Of a DNA stretch of 56,398 nucleotides, positions 43,366-52,286 are shown piece after piece (within the stretch, counting starts at the first letter, position 1; each line of letters begins with the position of its first letter). The translations under genes and the position numbers were made by a program. The notes below the pieces were generated by a model. The model was not told the DNA's origin, ran no database searches, and was given only the letters and a program-made list of their open reading frames with translations. The stretch is from contig NZ_ANOH01000115.1 in the NCBI RefSeq assembly GCF_000346505.1, positions 1 through 56,398 on the forward strand, written 5' to 3'. The stretch comes from Aporhodopirellula sallentina SM41. Lineage in GTDB: Bacteria > Planctomycetota > Planctomycetia > Pirellulales > Pirellulaceae.

Positions 43366-44752
43366 TCGATACATCGCTGGGATGCAGGCCACCGAGTTTG
43401 AAACCGCGAAGGTGGATACCTATGCCGCTCGATTCCAATGGTTCGCTTTGCCGGCATTCGTTCTGTTGTTGATCGACTATGTCGTAAGACTCTTTGCCCG
43501 TCGTTCGCCACGCGGGATCGGTCGATCCGCGTCGGTGGCCGGCATGTTGCTCGTGTTCTGCCTGACCGCGACACCCGCGCCCGCACAAACGATCGAGCCG
43601 AGAGCCGATCTCGAGACCGATCCAACCGAATCAACACTCGAACCAACGAGCGTATACAACCGAGGTGTCGAGTTGTATCGCGAAGGTGAGTTCTCCGCGG
43701 CAGTGGATGCGTTCGCTCAGGCGGTCGGGGCGGGATCGGATGAGGTCGCCGCATCGGCACGCTACAACCTTGGAACGTCGTGTTATGCCGCGGCAATCGA
43801 AACCCTGGCAACGAGCCAAGTACCGCCGACGCAAGATGCGAGTCATCCGAACGACACCGCCGATGCAAACGATGTGAATTCGGTTTCCGCGACCGAGCAG
43901 GCGAAGCAGATCTTGCAACAAGGTATCGGCGCGTTGAGGTCTGCTCTGCGACTGAGGCCAGACTGGGAGGACGCGCGTGCCAACCTAGAGAAGTCGGTTC
44001 AACTGCTCGCGGTGATCCAGGAATCGGAACAACAGCAGCAGGAGAAGTCAGGCCAGCAAGAGAATTCAGAGCAATCCGAATCGCAGGAATCGTCCGACTC
44101 GCAAGAGCAGGATGCCGGCGATGAGGATTCTCAGCAGCAGAGTTCGAACCAAGATAACTCCGGGCAACAGCAGCCCGAACAATCGAACTCTGATTCGGAG
44201 AACCCAGATTCAGACAACCCTGATTCTAACAACTCAGAGCAGCAGGACACATCGGACGAACAAAGCGAGGATTCGAATTCGGAAAAGGGACAGGAGTCAC
44301 AAAACAGCGAAGGTGATCAACCGTCTGAAGATGGCTCGCAACAGCAACCTAACGAGAGTGACGAGCAGAACGATGCGAACTCCCCGTCGGATTCTCAGGC
44401 TTCCACACCGCCGTCAAACGAACAAGACTCCAACCAGCAAATGAGCGGCGACACGGGAGATCCAGAAGAACAAAGCGATCCGGCGGAGCCCGATGAACAG
44501 GGAGAAGCGGAGCAGGAGACAACTACGCAGGACGTCAGCGGAAGTCTGTCGAGCGATAACCAAGACGAGTCATCGCAGGCGCCCGGGGCGAACTCGCTGC
44601 ACGCCGGTGAGGGCAAACCGGATGATCGGCCGATGACCGCCGAAGAAGCGATGAAGATGCTGCAGGCGATTCGTGACCGCGATCTGATCCGCCGATTCCG
44701 GTTGCAGCAGTTGCAACAACAACGGCAGATTCCGGTCGAGAAAGATTGGTAG
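43079..44752 (+). CDS. 3' part of the BatB-like gene fused to TPR (BatC-like) domain
   Basis: Real coding sequence here starts near 43196. The upstream part of this frame, from ATG 43079, looks spurious. It completes the VWA domain (IKYQGEPVWSKMNGATLRQI, YIPAGTKQVDMATIYDRYIA), then has a helix (WFALPAFVLLLIDYVVRLFA), a second signal-like helix (GMLLVFCLTATPAPAQ), and a TPR unit (YNRGVELYREGEFSAAVDAF, ARYNLGTSCYAAAIETL). A long Ser/Gln/Glu/Asp-rich region and a basic C-terminal helix follow. In related operons BatB and BatC are separate; here they appear fused. It may be expressed only if the frameshift is a sequencing error or is bypassed. Confidence 0.7.
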   Translation: MAKTRKVNRSKWRNDCTTMRKSESSPWGSVTWMPDHGFQTLTANDQGTRRGRYIKYQGEPVWSKMNGATLRQIATETDGVYIPAGTKQVDMATIYDRYIAGMQATEFETAKVDTYAARFQWFALPAFVLLLIDYVVRLFARRSPRGIGRSASVAGMLLVFCLTATPAPAQTIEPRADLETDPTESTLEPTSVYNRGVELYREGEFSAAVDAFAQAVGAGSDEVAASARYNLGTSCYAAAIETLATSQVPPTQDASHPNDTADANDVNSVSATEQAKQILQQGIGALRSALRLRPDWEDARANLEKSVQLLAVIQESEQQQQEKSGQQENSEQSESQESSDSQEQDAGDEDSQQQSSNQDNSGQQQPEQSNSDSENPDSDNPDSNNSEQQDTSDEQSEDSNSEKGQESQNSEGDQPSEDGSQQQPNESDEQNDANSPSDSQASTPPSNEQDSNQQMSGDTGDPEEQSDPAEPDEQGEAEQETTTQDVSGSLSSDNQDESSQAPGANSLHAGEGKPDDRPMTAEEAMKMLQAIRDRDLIRRFRLQQLQQQRQIPVEKDW

Positions 44753-44756
44753 ACCT

Positions 44757-44862
44757 CGAACGTTCTAAAAACGACGTCGTCGATGTCGCCTGACTTCGGT
44801 GGCCTGAATTCTGGTGAATTCAGTTACGGGGATCGGACACGTAAAACATCCCAACGCTCTAA
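44757..44862 (+). repeat. Intergenic element R1, copy 4 (fills the whole gap)
   Basis: It has GATGTCGCCTGACTTCGG, a perfect hairpin CTGAATTC-tggt-GAATTCAG (44804-44823) and GATCGGACACGT. It begins 4 bases after the stop of the VWA/TPR gene and ends over the TAG stop (44859-44861) of the converging DUF58 gene, so the element is the whole 106-base intergenic space. Confidence 0.8.
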
Positions 44863-46382
44863 AGCAGATGCTTGGCCTTCACCTCGAGGTATTGGTTCAC
44901 CAGCGGAGCGGTCAGTTCATCGGGGAACGCGTCGACCGACAGCACTCCGCGGTGTCGCAGTCCGGTGAGAACCTCTTCCCTCCACAGCAGAATGTCAGCC
45001 GCCGCGGCGGCTCGATACATGGTGAAGTCGTCGATCGTTTCGGTGTAATGGGGAGCCTCGGTACCACCGCCCGCTGCCGCCGCAGCCAAGGCGGCGTTGT
45101 GAGGGGCGTCGGCAGCGTCGAACATCTCGCGGTCTCGTAGAAGAACACCGAGTGGCAAATGAGTGCCCGTCAGGTTCGAGAGGTAGTCCACGATCACCGC
45201 TGAGTTGACCTCATCGATCACGTTCGTGATCAGCGTCACGAGCGAGCGGCGTTTGCACCGCGAGTTCAGGTGCAGGAACGCAAGGTCATATCGCGATTCG
45301 ACCATCCGAGGGAACTGGTCAAAACCGGCCTGAAGCAATCGGTTCATCTGGCTCGCCCCGCCGCGCGGCGGAATGTAGGCGTGAATCCGATCGCTGAAAC
45401 AAATCATGCCCACCGAATCGCCTTGCTGCAACGCAACGTAGGCCATCATCAACGACGCGTTGAGAGCGTGATCGAGCAGCGAGTATCCGTCGCGTTGATT
45501 CGTCATCATCCGACCGCAATCGAGCATGAAGATCAGCCGTTGGCTTTGATCGCTCTGAAATTGCCGTACGGTGAGTTTGTTGCGTTTGGCCGTGCTGCGC
45601 CAATCGATATGGCGATAGTTGTCGTCACGTGTGTAGTCACGCAAACGTTCAAAATCACTGTCCTGTCCGATCCGACGAGTGCGCCGGACCCCGATCAGGC
45701 TGAGCCGATTGGTCCGGGCGAGCATTGCGTAATCGGACAACTGTTTCATGTCCGGATAGATGTTCACCCGGTTGTGAATCGGCAGAGTGATTTGGCGTTG
45801 CCACAGTCGCAGCGGACTTTTGATTCGCAGGTAACATCGTTCCAACTCGAACGCGCCGCGACGATGTGCGGTGAGTTGGCTGATGGCGATCGTTTCCATT
45901 CCTCGTGCGAGATCGAGATCATGCATCGAAGGTTCAGCGGTGAAATGTTCGGGTAGGTCATCGCAGAAATCACCGATCAGACGCATCGATGTTTGGTTCT
46001 GTAGCGTCAGCGTCGTCTCGATCGGTACACGTAGCGAACCGGTACGAGGGATGTGGCGTGAAACCACGATTCCGGTCGCGCGGTGACCACCACTGCCCCA
46101 CCACAGCAACAGAAAATCAATCAACGTGACCACGAAGATCAGACCGTCGACCATGGCGAGGACGACGAGCGCCTGTGGCGAGAAGACGAACAGGACACTC
46201 AGGACGATGGACACGCTCAGCAGGCTCGCCCACAGTCCGGTCGGAAACACCCGCGTGTACAACGCGGCCACGACCAACGGTAGGCTCAGCAAGAGCAGCA
46301 GCAACCATGGTAATCCGCTGAGCCACTGAATCTCTTCCGCGACTCCGCTGGCGGTCGCTGATTGAGCAAGATGAAAAAGCAT
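44859..46382 (-). CDS. DUF58 domain protein (long, membrane-anchored form)
   Basis: A 507-residue protein with three N-terminal helices (about 24-45, 50-70, 74-95), an Ig-like beta domain (GSLRVPIETTLTLQNQTS onward) and the DUF58 core RLRDYTRDDNYRHIDWRSTA, KRNKLTVRQF and LIFMLDCGRMM. The MIDAS-like motif reads DCGRM, so metal binding may be lost. Its C-terminal half is alpha/beta. It converges on the moxR operon, which carries a separate soluble DUF58 gene, so two DUF58 systems lie end to end. Start ATG 46380-46382 puts the first helix in normal place. Confidence 0.88.
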   Translation of the reverse strand: MLFHLAQSATASGVAEEIQWLSGLPWLLLLLLSLPLVVAALYTRVFPTGLWASLLSVSIVLSVLFVFSPQALVVLAMVDGLIFVVTLIDFLLLWWGSGGHRATGIVVSRHIPRTGSLRVPIETTLTLQNQTSMRLIGDFCDDLPEHFTAEPSMHDLDLARGMETIAISQLTAHRRGAFELERCYLRIKSPLRLWQRQITLPIHNRVNIYPDMKQLSDYAMLARTNRLSLIGVRRTRRIGQDSDFERLRDYTRDDNYRHIDWRSTAKRNKLTVRQFQSDQSQRLIFMLDCGRMMTNQRDGYSLLDHALNASLMMAYVALQQGDSVGMICFSDRIHAYIPPRGGASQMNRLLQAGFDQFPRMVESRYDLAFLHLNSRCKRRSLVTLITNVIDEVNSAVIVDYLSNLTGTHLPLGVLLRDREMFDAADAPHNAALAAAAAGGGTEAPHYTETIDDFTMYRAAAAADILLWREEVLTGLRHRGVLSVDAFPDELTAPLVNQYLEVKAKHLL

Positions 46383-46736
46383 GGAGTCGTGTCGCGGTCG
46401 GTGGGTGTGACTCGCCGCGAACTCGTCGTCACGGTGAAACGGTGAAACGGTGAAACGGTGAAACGGTGAAACGGTGAAACGGTGAAACGGTGAAACGGTG
46501 AAACGGTCAGAAAACGATCGAGCATCCTCAGGCTCAAACGCCGTGCGGACATCTTAACAGATCCTCAACGTGTCCTACACGCTACCGTGATCCGGCCGGT
46601 TGGATAAGAATAACGACTCGAACAGCGACCTTGGGTGCGGCGATGCGATCCGTCGGTGTCTCGGTTTTTCCGTGAGTGTGCGTTTTTCCGACTGCTGAAC
46701 CTTTTTCTGATTCTATCCATTTTCTGCGAGAACCTC
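46383..46736. other. Divergent region between DUF58 and truA with microsatellite
   Basis: This 354-base gap contains nine perfect copies of GGTGAAAC (46433-46504) starting 51 bases upstream of the minus-strand DUF58 start. The rest, including a GTG at 46635 in frame with truA, shows no supported gene. Promoters for both genes must be here. Confidence 0.55.
46433..46504. repeat. 9 x 8-base tandem microsatellite
   Basis: Nine uninterrupted copies of GGTGAAAC (GTTTCACC on the minus strand). Perfect repeats of this length are prone to gain or lose units during replication. It lies in the upstream region of the long DUF58 gene, where a change of 8 bases per unit could shift promoter spacing. Confidence 0.95.
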
Positions 46737-47657
46737 TTGCCGACTTATCATCTGACGATCGCCTACGACGGAACTCGCTATTCGGGATGGCAGGTCCAGC
46801 CGGGGCAACCGACCGTGCAGGCCGAGCTCGAAAACGCGGTCGCCACGCTGCTCGGCAAGAAGGCAAAACTCGGCAAGAACGCAAAGAAAGACCAGTCCGC
46901 AATCGATCCGGCCGATGCAGCCGTTCGGACGAAAGCAGGTCGCGTGCTCGGTAGTGGACGCACGGACGCGGGAGTGCACGCGTGGGGGCAGGTCGCTCGT
47001 TGCGTGTTGCCTGATTGGCGAGCCGACGCGAACGCGGTCATGCGAGGCATCAATTCGCGATTGCCTGACGATATCACCGTCGTCGATGTGCGTGAGACGG
47101 TGGCTTCGTTTCATCCGATCGCTGACGCCGTCAGGAAACGTTACCGATATCAAATTCAGGTCGGTGGTCAACGTGATCCGTTTGCCATGCGGACTCGGTA
47201 CCGGGTTCCATGGCCGCTGGATGTCGATCTGTTATCGGCGGCGGCGGATAAGTTTGTCGGAACCCATGACTTTGCCGCCTTCCAAGCCGCGGGTTCCTCC
47301 GTCGCGAGTACGGTTCGCACGATCACGCGGAGTTGTTGGATGCGGGAACACGTCAGTGCATCCGATGGCCAGGAATCGCAGGCCATTGCGGCTCGGTCCG
47401 ATGCGTTTACCGGGCAACGGTGGTGCTTCGACGTGGAGGGCAACGGGTTTCTCTACAACATGGTCCGCAACCTCGTCGGGACGATGTTGGACGTGGCCCG
47501 CGGGCACCGACCGCTGGAGTGGATTGATGAAGTTTTGATGTCGAAAGATCGCCAGATGGCAGGGGCGACGGCACCGCCACAGGGGCTTTTTTTGTGCTGC
47601 GTAAGTTATCCCAATGAGGTTTTTTTGACTCCGTCGTTAATGTTCACGAAAACTTAA
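46737..47657 (+). CDS. truA: tRNA pseudouridine synthase A
   Basis: Converts uridines 38-40 of the anticodon stem to pseudouridine. The 306-residue product is read from TTG 46737, which gives [20 protein letters not shown] as in the family. A GTG at 46635 in the same frame would add a hydrophobic, unlikely tail, and there is no ATG between. The catalytic Asp is in [17 protein letters not shown]. Further TruA motifs are [24 protein letters not shown] and [17 protein letters not shown]. An insert of about 28 Lys/Ala-rich residues ([20 protein letters not shown]) lies just before the catalytic motif and enlarges a loop. Confidence 0.93.
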   Translation: MPTYHLTIAYDGTRYSGWQVQPGQPTVQAELENAVATLLGKKAKLGKNAKKDQSAIDPADAAVRTKAGRVLGSGRTDAGVHAWGQVARCVLPDWRADANAVMRGINSRLPDDITVVDVRETVASFHPIADAVRKRYRYQIQVGGQRDPFAMRTRYRVPWPLDVDLLSAAADKFVGTHDFAAFQAAGSSVASTVRTITRSCWMREHVSASDGQESQAIAARSDAFTGQRWCFDVEGNGFLYNMVRNLVGTMLDVARGHRPLEWIDEVLMSKDRQMAGATAPPQGLFLCCVSYPNEVFLTPSLMFTKT

Positions 47658-47776
47658 CCTGCCGGGCCCGAAAATCGGTTGAAATGGCGAGCGTTCCATG
47701 CACGCTGTCGCTTCGCAAACCGCGAGGCCGATGAGTAGAATTGGCCGTTCGTTTATTTACTTATTTCGAGTTCACG

Positions 47777-49432
47777 ATGAATGGTGAGAGTTCCCCTACC
47801 GCTCCTGGACCATCCATTCAGCTAAAATCGTCGACTTCCACAGTGACCGCGCGTCCGATTCTTGATGAAGAAACCCGTTCGCTCGTCAAACGCGCCCTCG
47901 CCTCACGTGTTCTGACGCTCGAGGAAATCAAAACCGTCGTCGCATCGTTGATGACGGAGGATGCCCACGTGGACTCACAGCGCCTCGCCGACGGCCTGCG
48001 AAACGCAGGGCTGCTCACGCGATGGCAGGCCAGCAAACTACTCTCGGGCAAGAGTCGCGGTTTCTTTCTCGGCGCGTACAAACTGCTCCGACCGCTCGGA
48101 CGTGGCGGGATGGGAATGGTGTATCTCGGCGAACACCAAGTGATGAAACGTCAGATGGCGTTGAAGGTGTTACCGCCCGATGCTCTCAAAGACACTCGCC
48201 GAATCGAACGGTTCAAAGAAGAGGCTCGTGCGTCGGCCCAACTCGATCATATCAATATTGTCCGCGCGTACGACTTTAACGAAGCCGGCAACAAACTTTA
48301 CATCGTGATGGAGTTTGTCGACGGGATTGATCTACATCAAATCGTTGCGCGTGACGGAATCATGTCTTACGACGCGGCGCTCGATGCGATCACCCAAGCC
48401 TGCGAGGGTTTGGTGCATGCTCACGAACGCGGCGTGATTCACCGGGACATTAAACCGTCCAATTTGATGCTCCGCAGTGACGGTGTCGTGAAGGTCAGCG
48501 ATATGGGATTGGCGAGGATCGGATGGTCGGAGGCCGATGACAACCAGGAATCCAAACGGTTGATGGGGACGGCGGATTTTGTCGCCCCGGAACAAGCCCT
48601 CAACAGCAAGACGGTAGACGCACGAGCGGACATCTATTCGCTCGGTTGTACGTGGCATTTCTTGCTGACCGGGAAACCGCCGTTTCGTGGCGACAGCGTC
48701 GCGCAAAGACTGGCCAAACACCAAACCGCGCCGATCCCCGACGTGCGTCAGACGCGTAGCGATTGTCCCGAAGCCGTCGCGATGCTGCTCAAACGGATGA
48801 TGGCGAAGAAGCCCGCCGAGCGACCGTCGTCGGCGGCGGATTTGCTAAATCAGTTGCAACGATTGCGGGCCGGACGGGGTGACATCGGGGCTCGACACGA
48901 ACAACTCGCGGCGATGGTGACGCAGAGCGATTCGGCGATCGACGACAAGCTGTTTCAGGCCACGATGGAAGACAGCCACAGCATGCCGACGTCAGAGGTT
49001 GACGTCGTCGAGGTTATCAAAGATTTCGATTTCGGTTCGCTGCCGCCACTCGATGTCGCGGGAGGTTCCATCTCGGACTTTGCGACTACCCCCGGTCAAC
49101 CATTATCCGGTCAACCACTGTCCAGTGGCCGACTGTCGAACCAGTCGATGCCTGGGGCTGCACGCGGGCAATCGGGAATCCCTCCTGTCGTCAAGAAGTC
49201 CGGCCCGGTTGCGGCGACGCGAACCAACGCCGCATCGTCATCCGACGGTGGCCAAAAAAGCGGCGACACGCAGCTCGTCATGCTGGGGATCGGTTTGGCG
49301 ATCGCGGTGGTCGCACTCGTGCTCGTCGTCGGTATTGCCGCCTACACGATATCGCGACCACTTCCCAACGCGTCCCCCAAAGTCAAAGCCATCGAAGACG
49401 GCAAGGGCGGTCGTGTGTTTGTCGTCGAGTAG
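47777..49432 (+). CDS. Serine/threonine protein kinase (membrane-anchored)
   Basis: A 551-residue Hanks-type kinase. An N-terminal helical region (about 30-100, ending GLLTRWQASKLLSGKSRGFF) is typical of planctomycete kinases. The catalytic domain runs 101-375: glycine loop GRGGMG 108-113, Lys130 (MALKVLP), HRDIKPSN with Asp224 and Asn229, metal loop DMG (Asp242), and APEQA. The DMG variant of DFG is a frequent, active form. A Ser/Pro-rich linker leads to one transmembrane helix (MLGIGLAIAVVALVLVVGI) and a short tail outside. ATG 47777 is the first start with a suitable N-terminus. Targets are unknown. Confidence 0.92.
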   Translation: MNGESSPTAPGPSIQLKSSTSTVTARPILDEETRSLVKRALASRVLTLEEIKTVVASLMTEDAHVDSQRLADGLRNAGLLTRWQASKLLSGKSRGFFLGAYKLLRPLGRGGMGMVYLGEHQVMKRQMALKVLPPDALKDTRRIERFKEEARASAQLDHINIVRAYDFNEAGNKLYIVMEFVDGIDLHQIVARDGIMSYDAALDAITQACEGLVHAHERGVIHRDIKPSNLMLRSDGVVKVSDMGLARIGWSEADDNQESKRLMGTADFVAPEQALNSKTVDARADIYSLGCTWHFLLTGKPPFRGDSVAQRLAKHQTAPIPDVRQTRSDCPEAVAMLLKRMMAKKPAERPSSAADLLNQLQRLRAGRGDIGARHEQLAAMVTQSDSAIDDKLFQATMEDSHSMPTSEVDVVEVIKDFDFGSLPPLDVAGGSISDFATTPGQPLSGQPLSSGRLSNQSMPGAARGQSGIPPVVKKSGPVAATRTNAASSSDGGQKSGDTQLVMLGIGLAIAVVALVLVVGIAAYTISRPLPNASPKVKAIEDGKGGRVFVVE

Positions 49433-49450
49433 TTAGAGCTGGGGTGGGCA

Positions 49451-49528
49451 GAGCTGAGTGAGTTGAGCTGAGTGAGTTGAGCCTGGGCGAACTCGGCGGG
49501 GTGAACTCGGCGCGGCGAACCCGGCGGG
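49451..49528. repeat. Two adjacent 14-base tandem arrays between converging genes
   Basis: GAGCTGAGTGAGTT occurs twice in tandem (49451-49478). Three units follow closely: GCGAACTCGGCGGG (49487-49500), GTGAACTCGGCGCG (49501-49514) and GCGAACCCGGCGGG (49515-49528). Both arrays have a period of 14 although their sequences differ. Confidence 0.9.
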
Positions 49529-49576
49529 GCGGAATCGTTCACGCCCGGATACCTGCCGACACTCGAAGATTTTTCG

Positions 49577-50317
49577 CTACAGCAGGTCTCGCAAACTGCC
49601 CATCGCGAGTGGCTCTTTCGTATCAAACGGTTCGCCGTGAGTGCGATTGATCAGCCGTCCCCAATGCTCGCCTTCGTGGCGGATTCGATCGATGAGTGTC
49701 GGTGGTGCCGTCGGCCGGCCGGTAATCATTTGGCTCTCGTAGGCCCTGACCGTTTCCATCTTCCGTTCCCACTGTTCGGAGATGTCGACGATCCACGCCG
49801 GTTGGACGGCGAGCCGCAGGTGGATGCAGAAGTAATAGTATAACCGCTCGGGATGATGCCGCGGACCGGGCATGTCGGTCTTGCTCAACTTGGCGTGAAA
49901 CCGTGCCGCTTCGGTCAGCAGGGTCGCGGCCAAGTGGTCCGGGTGGGCGTCATGGTAGTACGGCGCGAACAGCCAACGCGGTCGAAGGCAGCGGATGTAG
50001 CTTGCGATCCGAACGCGAGCATCCATCGTGTTCTCGAGTGCTCGATTGACCAGTCCCGCGTTGCCACGCCACGTCAATTTCATCACGGAAGTCGCCGCCG
50101 CCGTTTCGCGAATGCGAGTTTCCATGCTGCCATGCGGAGTCGGCTCGCCCGAGGTGAGGTCGAGCACGCCGACCCGCATGCCTTGATCGATCATCCGCAT
50201 GATCGTGCCACCCATTCCAATTTCAGCGTCATCGGGATGCGGCGCGACGACGAGGAAGTCGAGTGGTTCGAAATCGTCAGGATTGGGGAACTCAGTCGGT
50301 GTGAGCGTGTTGATCAT
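49577..50317 (-). CDS. PIG-L deacetylase (BshB1-like)
   Basis: A 246-residue zinc-dependent N-deacetylase of the PIG-L/LmbE family. The zinc-site motif is VVAPHPDDAEIGMGG with His27 and Asp30, and HPDHLAATLL supplies the third ligand. VGVLDLTSGEPTPHGSMETR, LYYYFCIHLRL and WIVDISEQWERKMETVRAYE match BshB1 of bacillithiol synthesis, which removes acetyl from GlcNAc-malate. No bshA or bshC is nearby, so the substrate is inferred. ATG 50317 gives a normal N-terminus; longer reading upstream to 50503 is Arg/Cys-rich and not coding. It follows the PQQ-propeller gene by 40 bases on the same strand. Confidence 0.85.
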   Translation of the reverse strand: MINTLTPTEFPNPDDFEPLDFLVVAPHPDDAEIGMGGTIMRMIDQGMRVGVLDLTSGEPTPHGSMETRIRETAAATSVMKLTWRGNAGLVNRALENTMDARVRIASYIRCLRPRWLFAPYYHDAHPDHLAATLLTEAARFHAKLSKTDMPGPRHHPERLYYYFCIHLRLAVQPAWIVDISEQWERKMETVRAYESQMITGRPTAPPTLIDRIRHEGEHWGRLINRTHGEPFDTKEPLAMGSLRDLL

Positions 50318-50357
50318 CGTTGTCGTTTCGAGTTGTTTGTCGCTGTGATGTGAGTGT

Positions 50358-52157
50358 TTATTTGCGAGGCAAACGGAACGCCATCGCTTGGACGGAATTC
50401 CGCACCAACAGTATGTTGCCGGCGAGGCTAGGGACGTTCCACGTCTTGTGCTGCAGCGCGTCGATCCGCAGCAATTCACGGTATTCATCCGGCGTGGCGT
50501 CAACGAACAAGACGTCGCCCATTTCTTCTTGAACGATCAAAGTATCACCGGCCAAGATGACTTGCCCCTGCCCCGACCGCGAGCGACGAGATTGCTCCCA
50601 GAGGCGATCACCCGAGTCGATGTCGACCGCTTGTAACGCACCGTTGCTCAGCGCGTATGCGACGCCGTCGCGGACTACCGCATGATTGAATTTCGTTTTC
50701 ATCACCCGGTTGGATCGCCATACGTCTTCGGCGACAAAGCCATCGTTTGAGGATGATTGTTGAACTTCGATTAACGCGCTACCGCCACCGTAGCCCTTGC
50801 CGATCAGGAAACGATCGTTGCCCGCATCAATCGCCGATGCACAGTTGGCTCCACCGCTGCTTTGTCCGAACCAATCCGTTTCCCAGAGTTGCTCGCCGGT
50901 TTCGATTAAGTGGCCAGTGATGGTTTGTTCGTTGACCGAAACGATTTGCCGCACTCCAGCGAGCGTCATTAACTGCGGCGACGCGTAGCTGATCTGGTCC
51001 TCGCCGGCGGTCCAGCGAATTTCGCCTGACTTCGCATCGAACGCGATCAGCGACCGTTGACTCGCGTCGGCGTTTGCGCCAAAGGGCAAAACACAAAGAC
51101 CGTCGACGATCAACGGTGAACCGCTGCGCCCCCAAGTGACGGCGACTTCGGATTCGACCTGATCCCAACCGGCGGTCTTGAGCAGATCCGTTTCCCAAAT
51201 CACCTGTCCGGTCACTAAGTCCAAACACCACACCATCCCGGTCGCACCCTGAGCGTAGACACGGTTCTGATCAATCGCCGGGGTGGATCGGGGACCCGCG
51301 CCGCCGAGCGGGTGTGTGTGAGTCGCCTCATGGTCGACCATCCACAACAACTCGCCATCGCTGACACGGTACGCGGTGACGCACTCACGGTCTTCACGCT
51401 GTTCCAACGTCACGGCAATGTCGCCGGCAACCGCGAACGATGACCACCCGCCGCCGATGCCAATGTTCCAAATCGTTTCGACTTCGCTGGCGGATTTGGG
51501 AATCGTGAACGCACGATTGCTGACGACACCGTTGCGGTTGTTACCCAAGAACTGCCCCCACTCGATCACGAGCGTTTCCGATGACGGTGTGGCATCGTCG
51601 GTATTGGCGTCCGTACCGGCTGCGATTTCCTCGCTCGGGCGATTCGATTCGGCAGCGCCGTTTGCGTTGTTGGGATCGTTGCCGGATGCCGCTACGTTGT
51701 TTGACGCATCGGGGGCGATCGGTGCAGCCGGGGATGTTTGTAGTTCGGGGACCTCTCGCGTCGAGAAACGCCAACCGAGTTGCGGGATCATTTCGCCCGA
51801 CATGGTTCGGACTTTCACCAGCGAAATGAACACAATCGCGATCGCGAGCGTCGACACCGGTACCAACCACGTGCGACCGGCACGATGTGCGGCCCGCTGT
51901 AAAAAGTACAACGTCAACAATAACGAGATGACACCAACACCGAAACATCCGAGAAACGCGAACTGGTAATCGAAATCAGGAGCGAAGTATTGGATCACGC
52001 CAATGATCAAAATGCCTGCTCCGGCGGAGAATGCAGCCCGGCGGAGAAACGGCGTCCGATTGGCGGAAACGGCCTGATCCGATGAACTGGGCGCGGTTGA
52101 GGGTGCGGCGTCTGTCTCTGATTTGGAGACGGCATACCCGTCGTTAGGATTAGTCAT
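50358..52157 (-). CDS. PQQ-like beta-propeller membrane protein
   Basis: A 599-residue protein with three N-terminal helices (FSAGAGILIIGVIQYFA, FAFLGCFGVGVISLLLTLYF, WLVPVSTLAIAIVFISLVKV), a disordered Ala/Asn-rich linker, then a propeller of repeating WD/PQQ-like blades (GQVIWETDLL, GEIRWTAGED, GEQLWETDWF, GDRLWEQSRR). The blade motif is the BamB/PQQ-enzyme type, but no quinoprotein Asp/Asn/Cys-Cys set is visible, so catalysis is not supported. Predicted to face the periplasm as a binding platform. ATG 52157 is preferred over codons further upstream. Confidence 0.8.
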   Translation of the reverse strand: MTNPNDGYAVSKSETDAAPSTAPSSSDQAVSANRTPFLRRAAFSAGAGILIIGVIQYFAPDFDYQFAFLGCFGVGVISLLLTLYFLQRAAHRAGRTWLVPVSTLAIAIVFISLVKVRTMSGEMIPQLGWRFSTREVPELQTSPAAPIAPDASNNVAASGNDPNNANGAAESNRPSEEIAAGTDANTDDATPSSETLVIEWGQFLGNNRNGVVSNRAFTIPKSASEVETIWNIGIGGGWSSFAVAGDIAVTLEQREDRECVTAYRVSDGELLWMVDHEATHTHPLGGAGPRSTPAIDQNRVYAQGATGMVWCLDLVTGQVIWETDLLKTAGWDQVESEVAVTWGRSGSPLIVDGLCVLPFGANADASQRSLIAFDAKSGEIRWTAGEDQISYASPQLMTLAGVRQIVSVNEQTITGHLIETGEQLWETDWFGQSSGGANCASAIDAGNDRFLIGKGYGGGSALIEVQQSSSNDGFVAEDVWRSNRVMKTKFNHAVVRDGVAYALSNGALQAVDIDSGDRLWEQSRRSRSGQGQVILAGDTLIVQEEMGDVLFVDATPDEYRELLRIDALQHKTWNVPSLAGNILLVRNSVQAMAFRLPRK

Positions 52158-52286
52158 TATGAAATGGTTGGTACGGATGAGTGGGGAGTCAGGAACAATC
52201 CAAGACGCGGTCGTTGAAAACGAGTCGTTGAAGACCACGTTAAAAAACAATTGTCCGGTTCGGCCGAACTAACGCAAAGGCGAGAG

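Noticed and set aside
46286-46552. Minus-strand frame with repeated HRFTVSPF units
   Set aside because: It is only the translation of the octamer microsatellite and has no plausible start or domain.
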